Below are positions 54,762 through 63,931 of a DNA stretch of 64,000 nt, in pieces. Where the stretch lies: assembly GCF_000378945.1 (NCBI RefSeq), contig NZ_KB900539.1:1404527-1468526 (forward strand), in the 5' to 3' direction. The notes below the pieces were generated by a model. That model did not search any database. It saw only the letters and a list, made by a program, of their open reading frames with translations, and was not told where the DNA came from. A program made the position numbers and the translations under genes. The stretch is from Methyloversatilis universalis EHg5 (lineage in GTDB: Bacteria > Pseudomonadota > Gammaproteobacteria > Burkholderiales > Rhodocyclaceae). Each line of letters begins with the position of its first letter. Within the stretch, counting starts at the first letter, position 1.

Positions 54762-54837
54762 GTCCCCATCGTCTAGAGGCCTAGGACACCGCCCTTTCAC
54801 GGCGATAACCGGGGTTCGAATCCCCGTGGGGACGCCA
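54762..54837 (+). tRNA. tRNA-Glu(TTC), first copy
   Basis: 76 nt with encoded CCA: acceptor GTCCCCA/TGGGGAC, anticodon loop CTTTCAC giving TTC, T-arm GGTTCGAATCC. Identical to the copy at 55055. Confidence 0.95.
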
Positions 54838-54885
54838 GCTAAATGCTGGTGTGCAAGTCCGGAAGCAGTCTGCCGGCACCAACAT

Positions 54886-54962
54886 GGAGTGGTAGTTCAG
54901 TTGGTTAGAATACCGGCCTGTCACGCCGGGGGTCGCGGGTTCGAGTCCCGTCCACTCCGCCA
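54886..54962 (+). tRNA. tRNA-Asp(GTC), first copy
   Basis: 77 nt with encoded CCA: acceptor GGAGTGG/CCACTCC, anticodon loop CTGTCAC giving GTC, T-arm GGTTCGAGTCC. Identical to the copy at 55181. Confidence 0.95.
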
Positions 54963-55003
54963 ACACCTGTCACGCTGCCGCAAGGCAGGGTGATGACAGA
55001 AGA

Positions 55004-55025
55004 GGTCGCGAAAGCGGCCTTTTTT
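55004..55025 (+). terminator. Terminator-like hairpin between the tRNA pairs
   Basis: A 6-bp stem GGTCGC/GCGGCC (one G-T pair) with a GAAA tetraloop is followed by six or more T, between the first Asp and the second Glu gene. It may end part of the transcription before the second pair. Confidence 0.65.
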
Positions 55026-55054
55026 GTTGTCGATGAAAGTCGACAAAACCCGAG

Positions 55055-55130
55055 GTCCCCATCGTCTAGAGGCCTAGGACACCGCCCTTTCACGGCGATA
55101 ACCGGGGTTCGAATCCCCGTGGGGACGCCA
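55055..55130 (+). tRNA. tRNA-Glu(TTC), second copy
   Basis: Same 76-nt sequence as the copy at 54762, within a duplicated Glu-Asp unit. Confidence 0.95.
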
Positions 55131-55180
55131 GCTGGATGCTGGCCTGCAAGTCCGGATGCGTTCGCGCCGGCACCGATTCT

Positions 55181-55257
55181 GGAGTGGTAGTTCAGTTGGT
55201 TAGAATACCGGCCTGTCACGCCGGGGGTCGCGGGTTCGAGTCCCGTCCACTCCGCCA
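55181..55257 (+). tRNA. tRNA-Asp(GTC), second copy
   Basis: Same 77-nt sequence as the copy at 54886; last gene of the cluster, followed by a strong terminator. Confidence 0.95.
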
Positions 55258-55295
55258 ACATTCCGCGCACGCTCAAACCGAGCGCAGTCGCAAAT

Positions 55296-55325
55296 GAAAA
55301 GGGCCGCATACGCGGCCCTTTTCAT
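55296..55325. terminator. Bidirectional terminator after the tRNA cluster
   Basis: A 12-bp perfect stem (55296-55307 with 55312-55323) with loop ATAC is flanked by A and T runs, so it can serve the tRNA operon and the convergent GGDEF gene. Confidence 0.85.
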
Positions 55326-55365
55326 TTTCAGCGCGCAGCAGCTCTCCTTCAGAACGCTGCCGTCC

Positions 55366-56388
55366 TCAGAACAGTTCGATCTCGCCGCTGTTGTTCACCT
55401 CACTCAGCACACCTGCCAGCAGCAGCGATTCATAGGAATGCACCTGGTTCCGTCCGTTGCGTTTCGCGTGATAGACCGCCCGGTCTGCGCGATCGACCGC
55501 ACCGCTGGCGTTGTCCATCGGCCGCAGCCGGGTGAAGCCAACGCTGGCGGTGATGGAGCCGACCTGCGGGAAGGCGAAGCCGGCCAGCTGGGTACGGAAG
55601 AAATCGAAAGCCAGGTGCGCTTCGTCGTCGTCGTCCGCGCGCAGCAGCACGATGAACTCCTCGCCGCCGAAGCGGTAAAGATGTTCGCTGTGACGGAAGG
55701 CGGTGCGCAGGATGCGCGCTACCAGAAGCAGCACTTCGTCACCGATCAGGTGGCCGTAGCTGTCATTCACCCGCTTGAAGTGATCGACGTCCACCACGCC
55801 CAGCCACCAGCGCGGCGGTGGCGTGTCGCTGCCGCTGGCCGCGTTCATCGTGTCCAGGCACTTCAGGAACTGTTCGTCGAAGGTTTTCCGGTTCAGCAGA
55901 CCGGTCAGGCTGTCGCGTTCGCTGTAATCGAGCAGGCTGATCTGGTTGCGGTAGATTTTCAGCAGACCTTCGACCAGCCGGAGCTGTACCGGCAGCAGCG
56001 GCTGCTCGCTCACCAGTTCGATGATGCCGAAGCGCCGCGCACCGGCCCACACCGCGAACAGGTTGAGCCAGGGGCCGTCCTGATTCTCGAAAGGCAGGTC
56101 GAGCAGCGGTTCTTCCGAGGCGAATGCCTGTTCGAAATGTGGCAGGCCGGACAGCGCGGGCAGGGCGTCGAGTGCGGTCCAGCTCGGGTCGCCGCTCTCC
56201 ATGCCCACGCCTTTACGCATGCGCGCCTGCAGCAGCAGGCGCAGATCGGCCACGTCGCCGACGCAGCGATAGAGGCTCAGCCGGAACGGATCCAGCCAGT
56301 CTCCAAGCACCGATACGAAGGTGCTGTCGATGAGGTCGCGATCACGATAGCCGGTGAGGTTTGCAACCGATCCGATGAGGTCAGACAT
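55366..56388 (-). CDS. GGDEF-domain diguanylate cyclase
   Basis: Makes c-di-GMP from two GTP. A 340-residue protein with an N-terminal sensor region of about 165 residues without clear membrane helices (perhaps GAF-like: LLDLPFENQDGPWLNLFAVW) and a GGDEF domain at about 170-330. The active-site loop is RFGGEEF, preceded by DSLTGLLNRKTFDEQF and VDVDHFKRVNDSYGH. The usual RxxD inhibitory site five residues before GGEEF is absent (FRHSEHLYRFGG), so product inhibition there is unlikely. Its product could feed PgaC/PgaD control. Confidence 0.9.
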   Translation of the reverse strand: MSDLIGSVANLTGYRDRDLIDSTFVSVLGDWLDPFRLSLYRCVGDVADLRLLLQARMRKGVGMESGDPSWTALDALPALSGLPHFEQAFASEEPLLDLPFENQDGPWLNLFAVWAGARRFGIIELVSEQPLLPVQLRLVEGLLKIYRNQISLLDYSERDSLTGLLNRKTFDEQFLKCLDTMNAASGSDTPPPRWWLGVVDVDHFKRVNDSYGHLIGDEVLLLVARILRTAFRHSEHLYRFGGEEFIVLLRADDDDEAHLAFDFFRTQLAGFAFPQVGSITASVGFTRLRPMDNASGAVDRADRAVYHAKRNGRNQVHSYESLLLAGVLSEVNNSGEIELF

Positions 56389-56521
56389 GAGCGGGCAATG
56401 ATGCGGGTCGTCGCAGGAATCGATATGTCTATCGGCAGGACCGGCGTGCGACTTGAGCGATAGAATCGACGGTGGACGGGTTGTCCCGTCGTTTTTCCTT
56501 CACCGTGACCGGCCTGAATCC

Positions 56522-57382
56522 ATGCGTTTCCGTCCGCACCTGTGTCATTTCGTTGCGCTGTGCGCGACCCTTCTTGCCCCCGTTCTGGAGGCAGCCTGCC
56601 CTGCCGAGGGCGTGCTCACCGTCGGCGTAGTGCCGCAGCAGTCGGCCAGCGAACTGGCCCAGAGCTGGATTCCGCTGCTGAAGGAGGTGTCGGCCGCGAC
56701 CGGCTGTGAGTTCCGGTTCGCCACCGCACCCACCATTACCGAATTCGAAAAGCGCCTGGCGCGGGGCGACTACGCCATCGCCTACATGAATCCCTATCAC
56801 TACGTGGTGTTCCATCAGGCCAGCGGCTACCAGGCTTTCGCCCGCGAAAAGGACCGCAGGCTGCGCGGCCTGCTGGTGGTGCGCAGCGACAGTCCGGTGA
56901 CCTCGGTGCAGGAGCTTGACGGCCGGGAAGTGGTGTTCCCGTCGCCAGCCGCTTTCGCGGCGACTGTCATTCCGCTGGCCGAACTGAAGAAAGGCGGCGT
57001 GAGCGTGAAGCCGCGTTTCGTTGCGTCGCACGATTCGGTCTATCTGAATGTGTCGCGCGGGCTGGCGGTGGCTGGCGGCGGCATCGAGCGGACGCTGGAG
57101 GCGATCGACGCTGACGTGCGCGACCGGCTGAAGGTGATCTGGCGCTCGGCTGAATATCCGCCGCATGCCTTTGCCCGGCTGCCCACCTTGCCGGACGCGC
57201 TGGGTCGCAGTTTCGTCGATGGCGTGCAGGCGGTGGCCGCGACGCCGCAAGGGAGCAGTCTGTTGAAACAGATGGGTTTCAAGGGACTGGTGAGCGCGCA
57301 GGATCGTGACTGGGACCCGATCCGTGCGCTCGATATCCGCGTTCTCGATGCGCTGCTGGCCGAGCCGGCGCCGGCGCGTTGA
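56522..57382 (+). CDS. Periplasmic phosphate/phosphonate-type substrate-binding protein (PhnD-like)
   Basis: A 286-residue secreted binding protein. The signal peptide ends near VLEAAC, so it could be a lipoprotein-like Cys start, but no proper lipobox is seen. VLTVGVVPQQSASELAQSW, YAIAYMNPYHYVVFHQ and FPSPAAFAATVIPLAELKK are PhnD/TctC-like family segments. No permease or ATPase follows; the next gene is a sensor kinase that starts at once. This suggests it feeds a signal to the kinase rather than a transporter. Confidence 0.82.
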   Translation: MRFRPHLCHFVALCATLLAPVLEAACPAEGVLTVGVVPQQSASELAQSWIPLLKEVSAATGCEFRFATAPTITEFEKRLARGDYAIAYMNPYHYVVFHQASGYQAFAREKDRRLRGLLVVRSDSPVTSVQELDGREVVFPSPAAFAATVIPLAELKKGGVSVKPRFVASHDSVYLNVSRGLAVAGGGIERTLEAIDADVRDRLKVIWRSAEYPPHAFARLPTLPDALGRSFVDGVQAVAATPQGSSLLKQMGFKGLVSAQDRDWDPIRALDIRVLDALLAEPAPAR

Positions 57383-57390
57383 TCGTCCGC

Positions 57391-59685
57391 ATGAATCCTG
57401 CACGTGTGGCGCGCATGTCCTTCCGCTGGAAGGCCATCATCGGTATCGCACTGATCGAGGCGATCACGCTGTCGGTCACCATTTTCGGTGCGCTCGGCCA
57501 GATGGAACATGCGCAGGCCGACCTGATACGGCGCAGCGCGCAGTCAGCGTCCTCGCTGTTCTCGGCGGCCGTGGCGGATGCGCTGATCGCGAGCGATCTG
57601 GCCAAGGTCGAGGCGGTGTCGCTCGATCTGGTGTCGCGAGACGAGGCGGTGTTCGTGCGCGTGTTCGATCAGGACGGGCGCGAACTGGTGGCACGTGGCG
57701 ATGCGACTGCGCTGGCACGGCCCTTCGAGGCGGTGGACGATCCGCTGGCCGAAGGGCATGACCTGTATGCGGTCGAAGCCCCTGTCATGGCCGGTCGCGC
57801 CGAAGTCGGCAAGCTGCAGATCGGCATCGACAGCCGGCAGGCGAGGCTGGAGGTCGCCAAGGCAAAGCGACTGGCCGCCATGGTGGCCGCGCTGGGCATG
57901 GGGCTGGCCGCGCTGTTTTCATGGCTGCTCAGCGGCTGGCTGGCGGCCGGCATACGCCGCCTGTCCGACGGCGCGCAGCGCATTGCGTCCGGTCAGCTCG
58001 ATGCACGGGTGACTGAGCAGGGGGAGCGCGAGCTGGGTGTGCTGGCTCGGGCGTTCAACGGCATGGCGGCGTCGCTGCAGGCGCGCGAACAGGAACGCGA
58101 AGCGCTGCTGGCGCGGGCCGAACAGGCCGTGTCGGATGCGCGCGAAGCCAGTCGTGCCAAGAGTGCCTTCCTGGCTGCGATGAGCCACGAAATCCGCACC
58201 CCGCTCAATGGCGTGGTCGGGCTGGCCCACATCCTGGCCGAGAACGCGCGCACCGGTGCGATGGCCGATCACGGTCGCCAGCTCGGCATCGCCGCTGACC
58301 AGCTGCGCATGATCGTCAATGACATCCTCGATTTCTCGAAGATAGAGGCCGGCAAGCTCGATCTGGAAACCATCCCGTTCGCGCTGTCCGACCTGCTGCA
58401 CACCTGTCGCGCCACCTTTGTTTCGCAGGCTGAGGACAAGGGCATCGCCCTGGCTTTTTCGATGGCGCCCGATGTGCCTCCCGCGCTGGCGGGCGATCCG
58501 ACCCGGCTGACCCAGATCTTGAGCAACTTTGTATCGAACGCGATCAAGTTCACCGCCAGTGGGCGGGTGGATGTCGCGGTCGCGCTGCAGGAGCGGGCGG
58601 AGCGCATGGTGAAGCTGCGCATGACAGTGCACGACACTGGCCGCGGCATTGCCGGTGAAGACGTCGCCGCACTGTTCGAGCCCTTTGTCCAGGCCGACGC
58701 ATCGGTAGTGCGCAGTCACGGCGGTACCGGGCTCGGGCTGACCATCTGCAAACGGCTGGCCGAAGCGATGGGTGGCACCGTAGGTGGCGACGGCGAGCCG
58801 GGTGTCGGCGCCACCTTCTGGGCCGACGTGTGGCTGGAGGAATCGGACATCGACGCGGTGCGCGACGCAGCCCGCAAGGTGGCCGAAGCGTCGCTGGCCG
58901 ACCTGCGCGTGCTGGTGGTTGACGACGTTGCAGTGAACCGTACGGTGGCCACCCACCTGGTCGCCCGGGCCGGCGCGCATGCCGAACAGGCGGTCAACGG
59001 CCGCGAGGCGCTGGAGCGCGTGGCGGCCGGTGGCATCGATCTGGTGCTGATGGACATCCAGATGCCGGTGATGGATGGCAAGACCGCCACCCGTGAAATC
59101 CTGGCCCGCCTTGGCGCGGCCGCGCCCCCCATCGTCGGACTGACCGCCCATGCCGTGGCCGAAGAGCGCGACGAATGCCTGGCGCTGGGCATGCGGGCCT
59201 ATCTGACCAAGCCGATCGACACCCACGCGCTGCTTGGCGTGCTGGCGCACACCGCAGCCGCACTCGACCGCGCCACGCCGGTTGCCGCGCCTTCGCCGCA
59301 GGCAGAGGACGACGCGTCGCATGCACTTGCGCCAGTGCTCGATCTGGCCGCGGTGGCTGACCAGTTCGACGGCGATCTTGACCTGTATCGCGACATCCTG
59401 CGCACCACGCTGGACGAGGTGCGCGCACTGCGCGACGCCCTCATCGCCGGCGTGCCGGCCCGTTCAGAGGGCGATCTGGTCCGCCAGGTGCATGCGCTGA
59501 AAGGCGTGTGCCTGAACCTGTGCTTTGCCCGAGCCGGCGCGCAGGCCGCCGCGCTGGAACGCGCACTGCGCGACGGCCTGCTGTCAGCCGCACCGCTGCA
59601 CGCCGCGTTGCAGGATTTTGCCGCCGTGCTCGATCAGGCGATCGCCGCTGCCGAAGCTCATCTGGCCGCTGCCGACACCGCTTGA
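57391..59685 (+). CDS. Hybrid sensor histidine kinase (HAMP-HisKA-HATPase-REC-Hpt)
   Basis: A 764-residue membrane kinase with TM1 at about 14-34, a periplasmic domain of about 125 residues, TM2 at about 162-183 and HAMP at about 184-236. HisKA carries His266 in AMSHEIRTPLNG, and the HATPase has the N box IKFTASGRV-type segment with GTGLGLTICKRL. The receiver has Asp in LVLMDIQMPVMDG, and the Hpt domain has His in VHALKGVCLNL. A complete phosphorelay in one chain. It starts eight bases after the PhnD-like gene; a TTG at 57379 would overlap it. Confidence 0.93.
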   Translation: MNPARVARMSFRWKAIIGIALIEAITLSVTIFGALGQMEHAQADLIRRSAQSASSLFSAAVADALIASDLAKVEAVSLDLVSRDEAVFVRVFDQDGRELVARGDATALARPFEAVDDPLAEGHDLYAVEAPVMAGRAEVGKLQIGIDSRQARLEVAKAKRLAAMVAALGMGLAALFSWLLSGWLAAGIRRLSDGAQRIASGQLDARVTEQGERELGVLARAFNGMAASLQAREQEREALLARAEQAVSDAREASRAKSAFLAAMSHEIRTPLNGVVGLAHILAENARTGAMADHGRQLGIAADQLRMIVNDILDFSKIEAGKLDLETIPFALSDLLHTCRATFVSQAEDKGIALAFSMAPDVPPALAGDPTRLTQILSNFVSNAIKFTASGRVDVAVALQERAERMVKLRMTVHDTGRGIAGEDVAALFEPFVQADASVVRSHGGTGLGLTICKRLAEAMGGTVGGDGEPGVGATFWADVWLEESDIDAVRDAARKVAEASLADLRVLVVDDVAVNRTVATHLVARAGAHAEQAVNGREALERVAAGGIDLVLMDIQMPVMDGKTATREILARLGAAAPPIVGLTAHAVAEERDECLALGMRAYLTKPIDTHALLGVLAHTAAALDRATPVAAPSPQAEDDASHALAPVLDLAAVADQFDGDLDLYRDILRTTLDEVRALRDALIAGVPARSEGDLVRQVHALKGVCLNLCFARAGAQAAALERALRDGLLSAAPLHAALQDFAAVLDQAIAAAEAHLAAADTA

Positions 59686-59719
59686 TGCCGATTCACTTCC
59701 ACTTTCCATTTCCGCCGCC

Positions 59720-62700
59720 ATGACGCTTTCCTCGCTCAAATCCCGCCCTGCGCTGCGCAAGACCCTGCTCGGACTGGTTGCGGGTCTGGTGCTGTTCGGA
59801 CTGCTCGGCGCCTTCGCCGCACCGCATCTGGTGCGTTCGCTGGCAGAAAAGCACGGCTCAGCCTTCCTTGGCCGCACGCTGACGGTGCAGGAGGTCGCGA
59901 TCAACCCCTACACGCTGGAACTGAGCGCGTCCGGCATCCGGCTGCTCGAAGCCAACGGCAAGGACGAGGCGCTCACGCTTGACCGGGTGGCGGTGGATGT
60001 CGAATGGTCCTCGCTGTTCAGGGGCGCGCCGGTGGTGCGTTCGGTCGAGGTGGACCGGCCGGTGCTGAAAGTGGTCCGGCTGGACGAACACGGGCAGTTC
60101 AACTTCAGCGACGTGCTGCAGAAAATCCTCGACCAGCCGCCGAGCGAGGAGCCGGCGCGTTTCTCTATCAACAACATCCAGCTGCGCGACGGCCGCATCG
60201 ACATCGACGACCAGCCCTTCGCGCGCCAGCACGTGATCAGCGACATCCGGCTCGGCCTGCCCTTCGTGTCCAATCTGCCGGCCGACGTCGAACTGTTCGT
60301 CGAGCCGTCGCTGGCGGCGCGCATCAACGACGCGCCGTTCTCGCTCAAGGGCAAGGTAAAGCCCTTCATCGAAGAGCGTGAAGCCGCGCTCAAGATCGAG
60401 TTCAACGCGCTCAATCTGGCGCGTTTCGACGAGTACTCGCCGGTGCCGCTGGGTTTCCGCATCACCTCGGGTTCGCTCGACACCGACATCGAACTGAGCT
60501 TCCGTCAGGCGAAGGAGGGCGGTGATCCGCTGATCGCGCTGCACGGCGCGGTCGAGCTGCGCGATCTGGAGCTGGACAGTCGTGACGGCAAGCCGCTGTT
60601 CAAGCTGCCGGCACTCGATGTGGTGCTGAACGAGATCCAGCCGCTGGCCGGCAAGATAGACATCGCCAGCATCCGCATCGACCAGCCGGATTTCGAGATC
60701 GCGCGCGGCAAGGACGGCCGGCTCAATCTGCTGGCGCTGCAGCCTCGGCCGCGCGCCAGCGCGGCCGAGGCTGCGCCGGCGCCGACGGCCAAACCCGCTG
60801 CGCCGCCGGACGTGAAGGTGGGGCTGTTCGAGGTGATGCAGGCGCGCGTGGCCTTTACCGACGAGCAGCCGGCCAAGGCGTTCAGCTACGCGATCGAGCC
60901 CATGGACATCGTGCTGCGCGATTTTTCGCTGCAGGGCGACATCCCGGCCACGCTGGTGATCGGCGCACAGGGCGAGGGCAATGTGCGGCTGTCGCTCGAC
61001 GCCAAGCTGCGCGCGGCCAAACCCGACATCGAAGGCGAACTGACGGTGAGCGGGGTCGACCTGCCGCGCTTCAGTCCCTATTTTGCCGACCTGATCAACT
61101 TTTCGGTCGATCAGGCGCAGGCGCGTCTGGGCACCCGTTTCGGCCTGCGTCTGGTCGACGGCGCACCGCAGGGCGAGGTGGTCGTGACCGACGCCGGCGT
61201 CGCCCGGCTCAAGCTCACCCGCCGCGGCGAGAAACAGCCCTTCGCCCAGGCGGAGGACATTTCGGTCACCGGCGCCCGCATCGACCTGTCTACCCGCAAG
61301 GTGGCGGTGGACAGCGTGGATCTGACCAAGCCCCGCCTGCGCGCCGCGCGACTGGCCGACGGCAGCATCGATCTGGCCGGGCTGGTGCGTGCCGGCGACA
61401 CGCCGGCGTCATCGGCCAAACCGTCCTCGGGTACGGCGTCCGGCCCCGCCTGGGTGGCCCAGCTATCCACCTTCAATCTGAAAGACGGCGCGGTGCGTTT
61501 CGAGGACCGGGGCTTCGCCACGCCGGCGGTGATCGAACTGGACCGGATCGCGCTGAAGCTGGAAAACGTGGGCACTGACCTGAAGCAGAAATCCAAGGTC
61601 GATTTCGGTTTCCGTGATGCCCGTGGCGGGCTGTTCGGCGCCCGTGGCGGCTTCGCGCTGTCGCCGGTGCAGGCCGATCTGAAGCTGGATGCCCGCCGGC
61701 TCGACCTGATGGTGGGTCAGCCCTGGCTGGCGCAGAAGCTCAATGCCGAACTGCTGGCCGGCGCACTCAGCCTTCGCGGCGACCTGGGCGTGAAGACCGA
61801 GGGTGCTGACTGGACGGTGGCGTGGAATGGCGAAACCAATGTCGAGAACATCCACCTGACCGAAAAGAGCAGTGCAGCCGATCTGCTGAAGTGGCGCTCG
61901 CTGTTTGCCGGCGGCATCGCGCTGAAGCTGGACAGCCGCAAGCCCGATCTGCTGGCCGGCCTGTCGATCAACGAAGTGGCGCTGTCGGATTACTTCGCTC
62001 GCATCATCGTGTCGCCGCAGGGCCGGCTCAACCTGCAGGACGTGGTGCGCAAGGACGCGGCCGCCCCGTCGGCGCCGACGCCTGCACCGGTCGCTGCCGC
62101 GAAGCCGGCACCGGCGCCGGCCGTGCCCGCAAAGGGCGCCGCCGCGCCGGCGGGCAGCCAGAGCGCGGCGCTGGCGCAGATGATCAATGCGGCACGTCCG
62201 CCGATCGATGTGAAGACGGTCGTGATGCAGGGCGGCCGGGTTGATTTCAGCGATTTCTTCATCAAGCCGAACTACCGCGCCCAGCTGTCCGAACTGGGCG
62301 GGCGGGTGTCCGGCCTCAGTTCCGCCTCCGGCACCGCCGGCGAGGTGGAACTGCGCGGTCTGGTCGAAGGGTCGGCGCCGATCGACATCACCGGTCGCAT
62401 CAATCCGCTGGCTGAATCGCTCTTCCTCGACATCAAGGCCAGTGCGCGCGGCATTGAACTGGCGCCGCTGTCGCCGTATTCGGGCAAGTACGTCGGCTAC
62501 GGCATCGAGAAGGGCAAGCTGAGCGTGAACATTGCCTACAAGATCGACAAGGACCAGCTGACCGCGCAGAACAACGTGATTCTCGACCAGCTCACTTTCG
62601 GCAACCGGGTGGACAGCCCGGACGCGATCAAGGCGCCGGTGCTGCTGGCGGTGTCGCTGCTGAAGGACCGCAATGGCGTGATCGACATCAATCTGCCGAT

Positions 62701-63406
62701 CAGCGGCTCGCTGTCCGACCCGCAGTTCTCGATCGGCGGCATCGTGGTGAAGGTGATCGTGAACCTCATCGTGAAGGCGGTCACCTCGCCGTTTGCGCTG
62801 CTCGGTTCGCTGTTCGGCTCCGACGCCGATCTCGATCACGTGGCGTTCGAGCCGGGCCGCGCCGTGCTGAATGATGAGGCGCGCGGCAAGCTGGACACGC
62901 TGGGCAAGGCGCTGGCCGATCGTCCGGCGCTGAAACTGGAAGTGACCGGCCGCACCGACCGTGCGACCGACATCGAAGGCTACCGCCGTGCGCTGCTCGA
63001 CCAGAAGGTGCGCGCAGCGAAGGCGGCCAGGGCCAAGACTTCGGTCGAGGGTGTCACGGTGTCGCCGGACGAGTACCCGGAACTGCTGAAGGCGGTGTAC
63101 AAGGCCTCGGATTTCCCCAAACCGCGCAATGTGGTGGGCATGGCCAAGGACCTGCCGGTGCCGGAGATGGAAAAGCTCATCCTGACCAATACCGACGTGA
63201 GCGACGAAGACCTTCGCCTGCTCGGTCTGGCCCGTGCGCAGGCGGTGAAGGAGTATCTGAGCCGCAACGCCAAGGTCGACGACGCCCGGCTGTTCGTGCT
63301 GGCGCCCAAGGCCGGCGAAGGTGACAGGGCGGCGGACAAGACCGAAGACAAGGCGAAGGACGGCAAGGCTGCGCCGTCGCGTGCCGACTTCTCGATCAAG
63401 AACTGA
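59720..63406 (+). CDS. DUF748 family large membrane-anchored protein (AsmA/TamB-like)
   Basis: A 1228-residue protein with one N-terminal membrane helix (TLLGLVAGLVLFGLLGAFA) and a very long beta-rich periplasmic region of repeating short strands (FSINNIQLRDGRIDIDDQPF, VEVDRPVLKVVRLDEHGQ), typical of DUF748 and the AsmA/TamB group. Two Ala/Pro linkers (about 345-362 and 780-815) separate parts. The end contains an OmpA-like stretch (FEPGRAVLNDEARGKLDTLG). A lipid-transport or envelope-integrity role is likely by family analogy only. The ATG at 59720 is 34 bases after the kinase. Confidence 0.85.
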   Translation: MTLSSLKSRPALRKTLLGLVAGLVLFGLLGAFAAPHLVRSLAEKHGSAFLGRTLTVQEVAINPYTLELSASGIRLLEANGKDEALTLDRVAVDVEWSSLFRGAPVVRSVEVDRPVLKVVRLDEHGQFNFSDVLQKILDQPPSEEPARFSINNIQLRDGRIDIDDQPFARQHVISDIRLGLPFVSNLPADVELFVEPSLAARINDAPFSLKGKVKPFIEEREAALKIEFNALNLARFDEYSPVPLGFRITSGSLDTDIELSFRQAKEGGDPLIALHGAVELRDLELDSRDGKPLFKLPALDVVLNEIQPLAGKIDIASIRIDQPDFEIARGKDGRLNLLALQPRPRASAAEAAPAPTAKPAAPPDVKVGLFEVMQARVAFTDEQPAKAFSYAIEPMDIVLRDFSLQGDIPATLVIGAQGEGNVRLSLDAKLRAAKPDIEGELTVSGVDLPRFSPYFADLINFSVDQAQARLGTRFGLRLVDGAPQGEVVVTDAGVARLKLTRRGEKQPFAQAEDISVTGARIDLSTRKVAVDSVDLTKPRLRAARLADGSIDLAGLVRAGDTPASSAKPSSGTASGPAWVAQLSTFNLKDGAVRFEDRGFATPAVIELDRIALKLENVGTDLKQKSKVDFGFRDARGGLFGARGGFALSPVQADLKLDARRLDLMVGQPWLAQKLNAELLAGALSLRGDLGVKTEGADWTVAWNGETNVENIHLTEKSSAADLLKWRSLFAGGIALKLDSRKPDLLAGLSINEVALSDYFARIIVSPQGRLNLQDVVRKDAAAPSAPTPAPVAAAKPAPAPAVPAKGAAAPAGSQSAALAQMINAARPPIDVKTVVMQGGRVDFSDFFIKPNYRAQLSELGGRVSGLSSASGTAGEVELRGLVEGSAPIDITGRINPLAESLFLDIKASARGIELAPLSPYSGKYVGYGIEKGKLSVNIAYKIDKDQLTAQNNVILDQLTFGNRVDSPDAIKAPVLLAVSLLKDRNGVIDINLPISGSLSDPQFSIGGIVVKVIVNLIVKAVTSPFALLGSLFGSDADLDHVAFEPGRAVLNDEARGKLDTLGKALADRPALKLEVTGRTDRATDIEGYRRALLDQKVRAAKAARAKTSVEGVTVSPDEYPELLKAVYKASDFPKPRNVVGMAKDLPVPEMEKLILTNTDVSDEDLRLLGLARAQAVKEYLSRNAKVDDARLFVLAPKAGEGDRAADKTEDKAKDGKAAPSRADFSIKN

Positions 63407-63887
63407 GCGCCTCTCCGGGCAGCGTGGCCGCCTGCCCGGCGGCCACGCTGCGCAGGATTTCGCCGGCGTGGTCCTGCACGTCCGGCGTATCGATCACTTT
63501 CGCGATGCGGCCATCCGGCGAGATCAGCACGGTGATGCGCCGGTAGGCGCCGAGCCGGCTGCGCAGCCAGCCGCCGACGCCATCGCCCAGCGCCCCATAG
63601 GCGCGGCCCAGGGTCTGGCCGGCATCCACCAGCAGCGGAAAGTTCAGCCGGTGCTTCGCGGCGAAGGCGCGGTGCGCGGTGCCGTCCTGCGCCGATACGC
63701 CGAGCACCGCAATGCCGTGTTCGGCCAGTGCCTCGCGGTGGTCGCGCACCGAGCAGGCCTGCTGCGTGCAGTGCGGCGTGTCGTCCCGCGGGTAGAAGTA
63801 GAGCGCCAGCCAGCGGCCGCGGTAGTCGGCGAGACGGTGGCGGATGCCGTTCTGGTCCAGGGCGTCGAAAGAGGGTGCGGTGGTCAT
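63396..63887 (-). CDS. bcp: Thioredoxin-dependent peroxiredoxin, Bcp/PrxQ type
   Basis: Reduces peroxides using thioredoxin. A 163-residue protein with peroxidatic Cys40 in YPRDDTPHCTQQACSVRD and resolving Cys45 five residues on, the alpha-type 2-Cys PrxQ pattern. The helical segment FAAKHRLNFPLLVDAG and the active-site Arg region are present. No signal peptide. Its 3' end overlaps the DUF748 gene by 11 bases in convergent orientation. Confidence 0.93.
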   Translation of the reverse strand: MTTAPSFDALDQNGIRHRLADYRGRWLALYFYPRDDTPHCTQQACSVRDHREALAEHGIAVLGVSAQDGTAHRAFAAKHRLNFPLLVDAGQTLGRAYGALGDGVGGWLRSRLGAYRRITVLISPDGRIAKVIDTPDVQDHAGEILRSVAAGQAATLPGEALSS

Positions 63888-63931
63888 GACAGGTCCTCGG
63901 TGAATGCTGCGTGATATGGGGGCGGCAGGCG

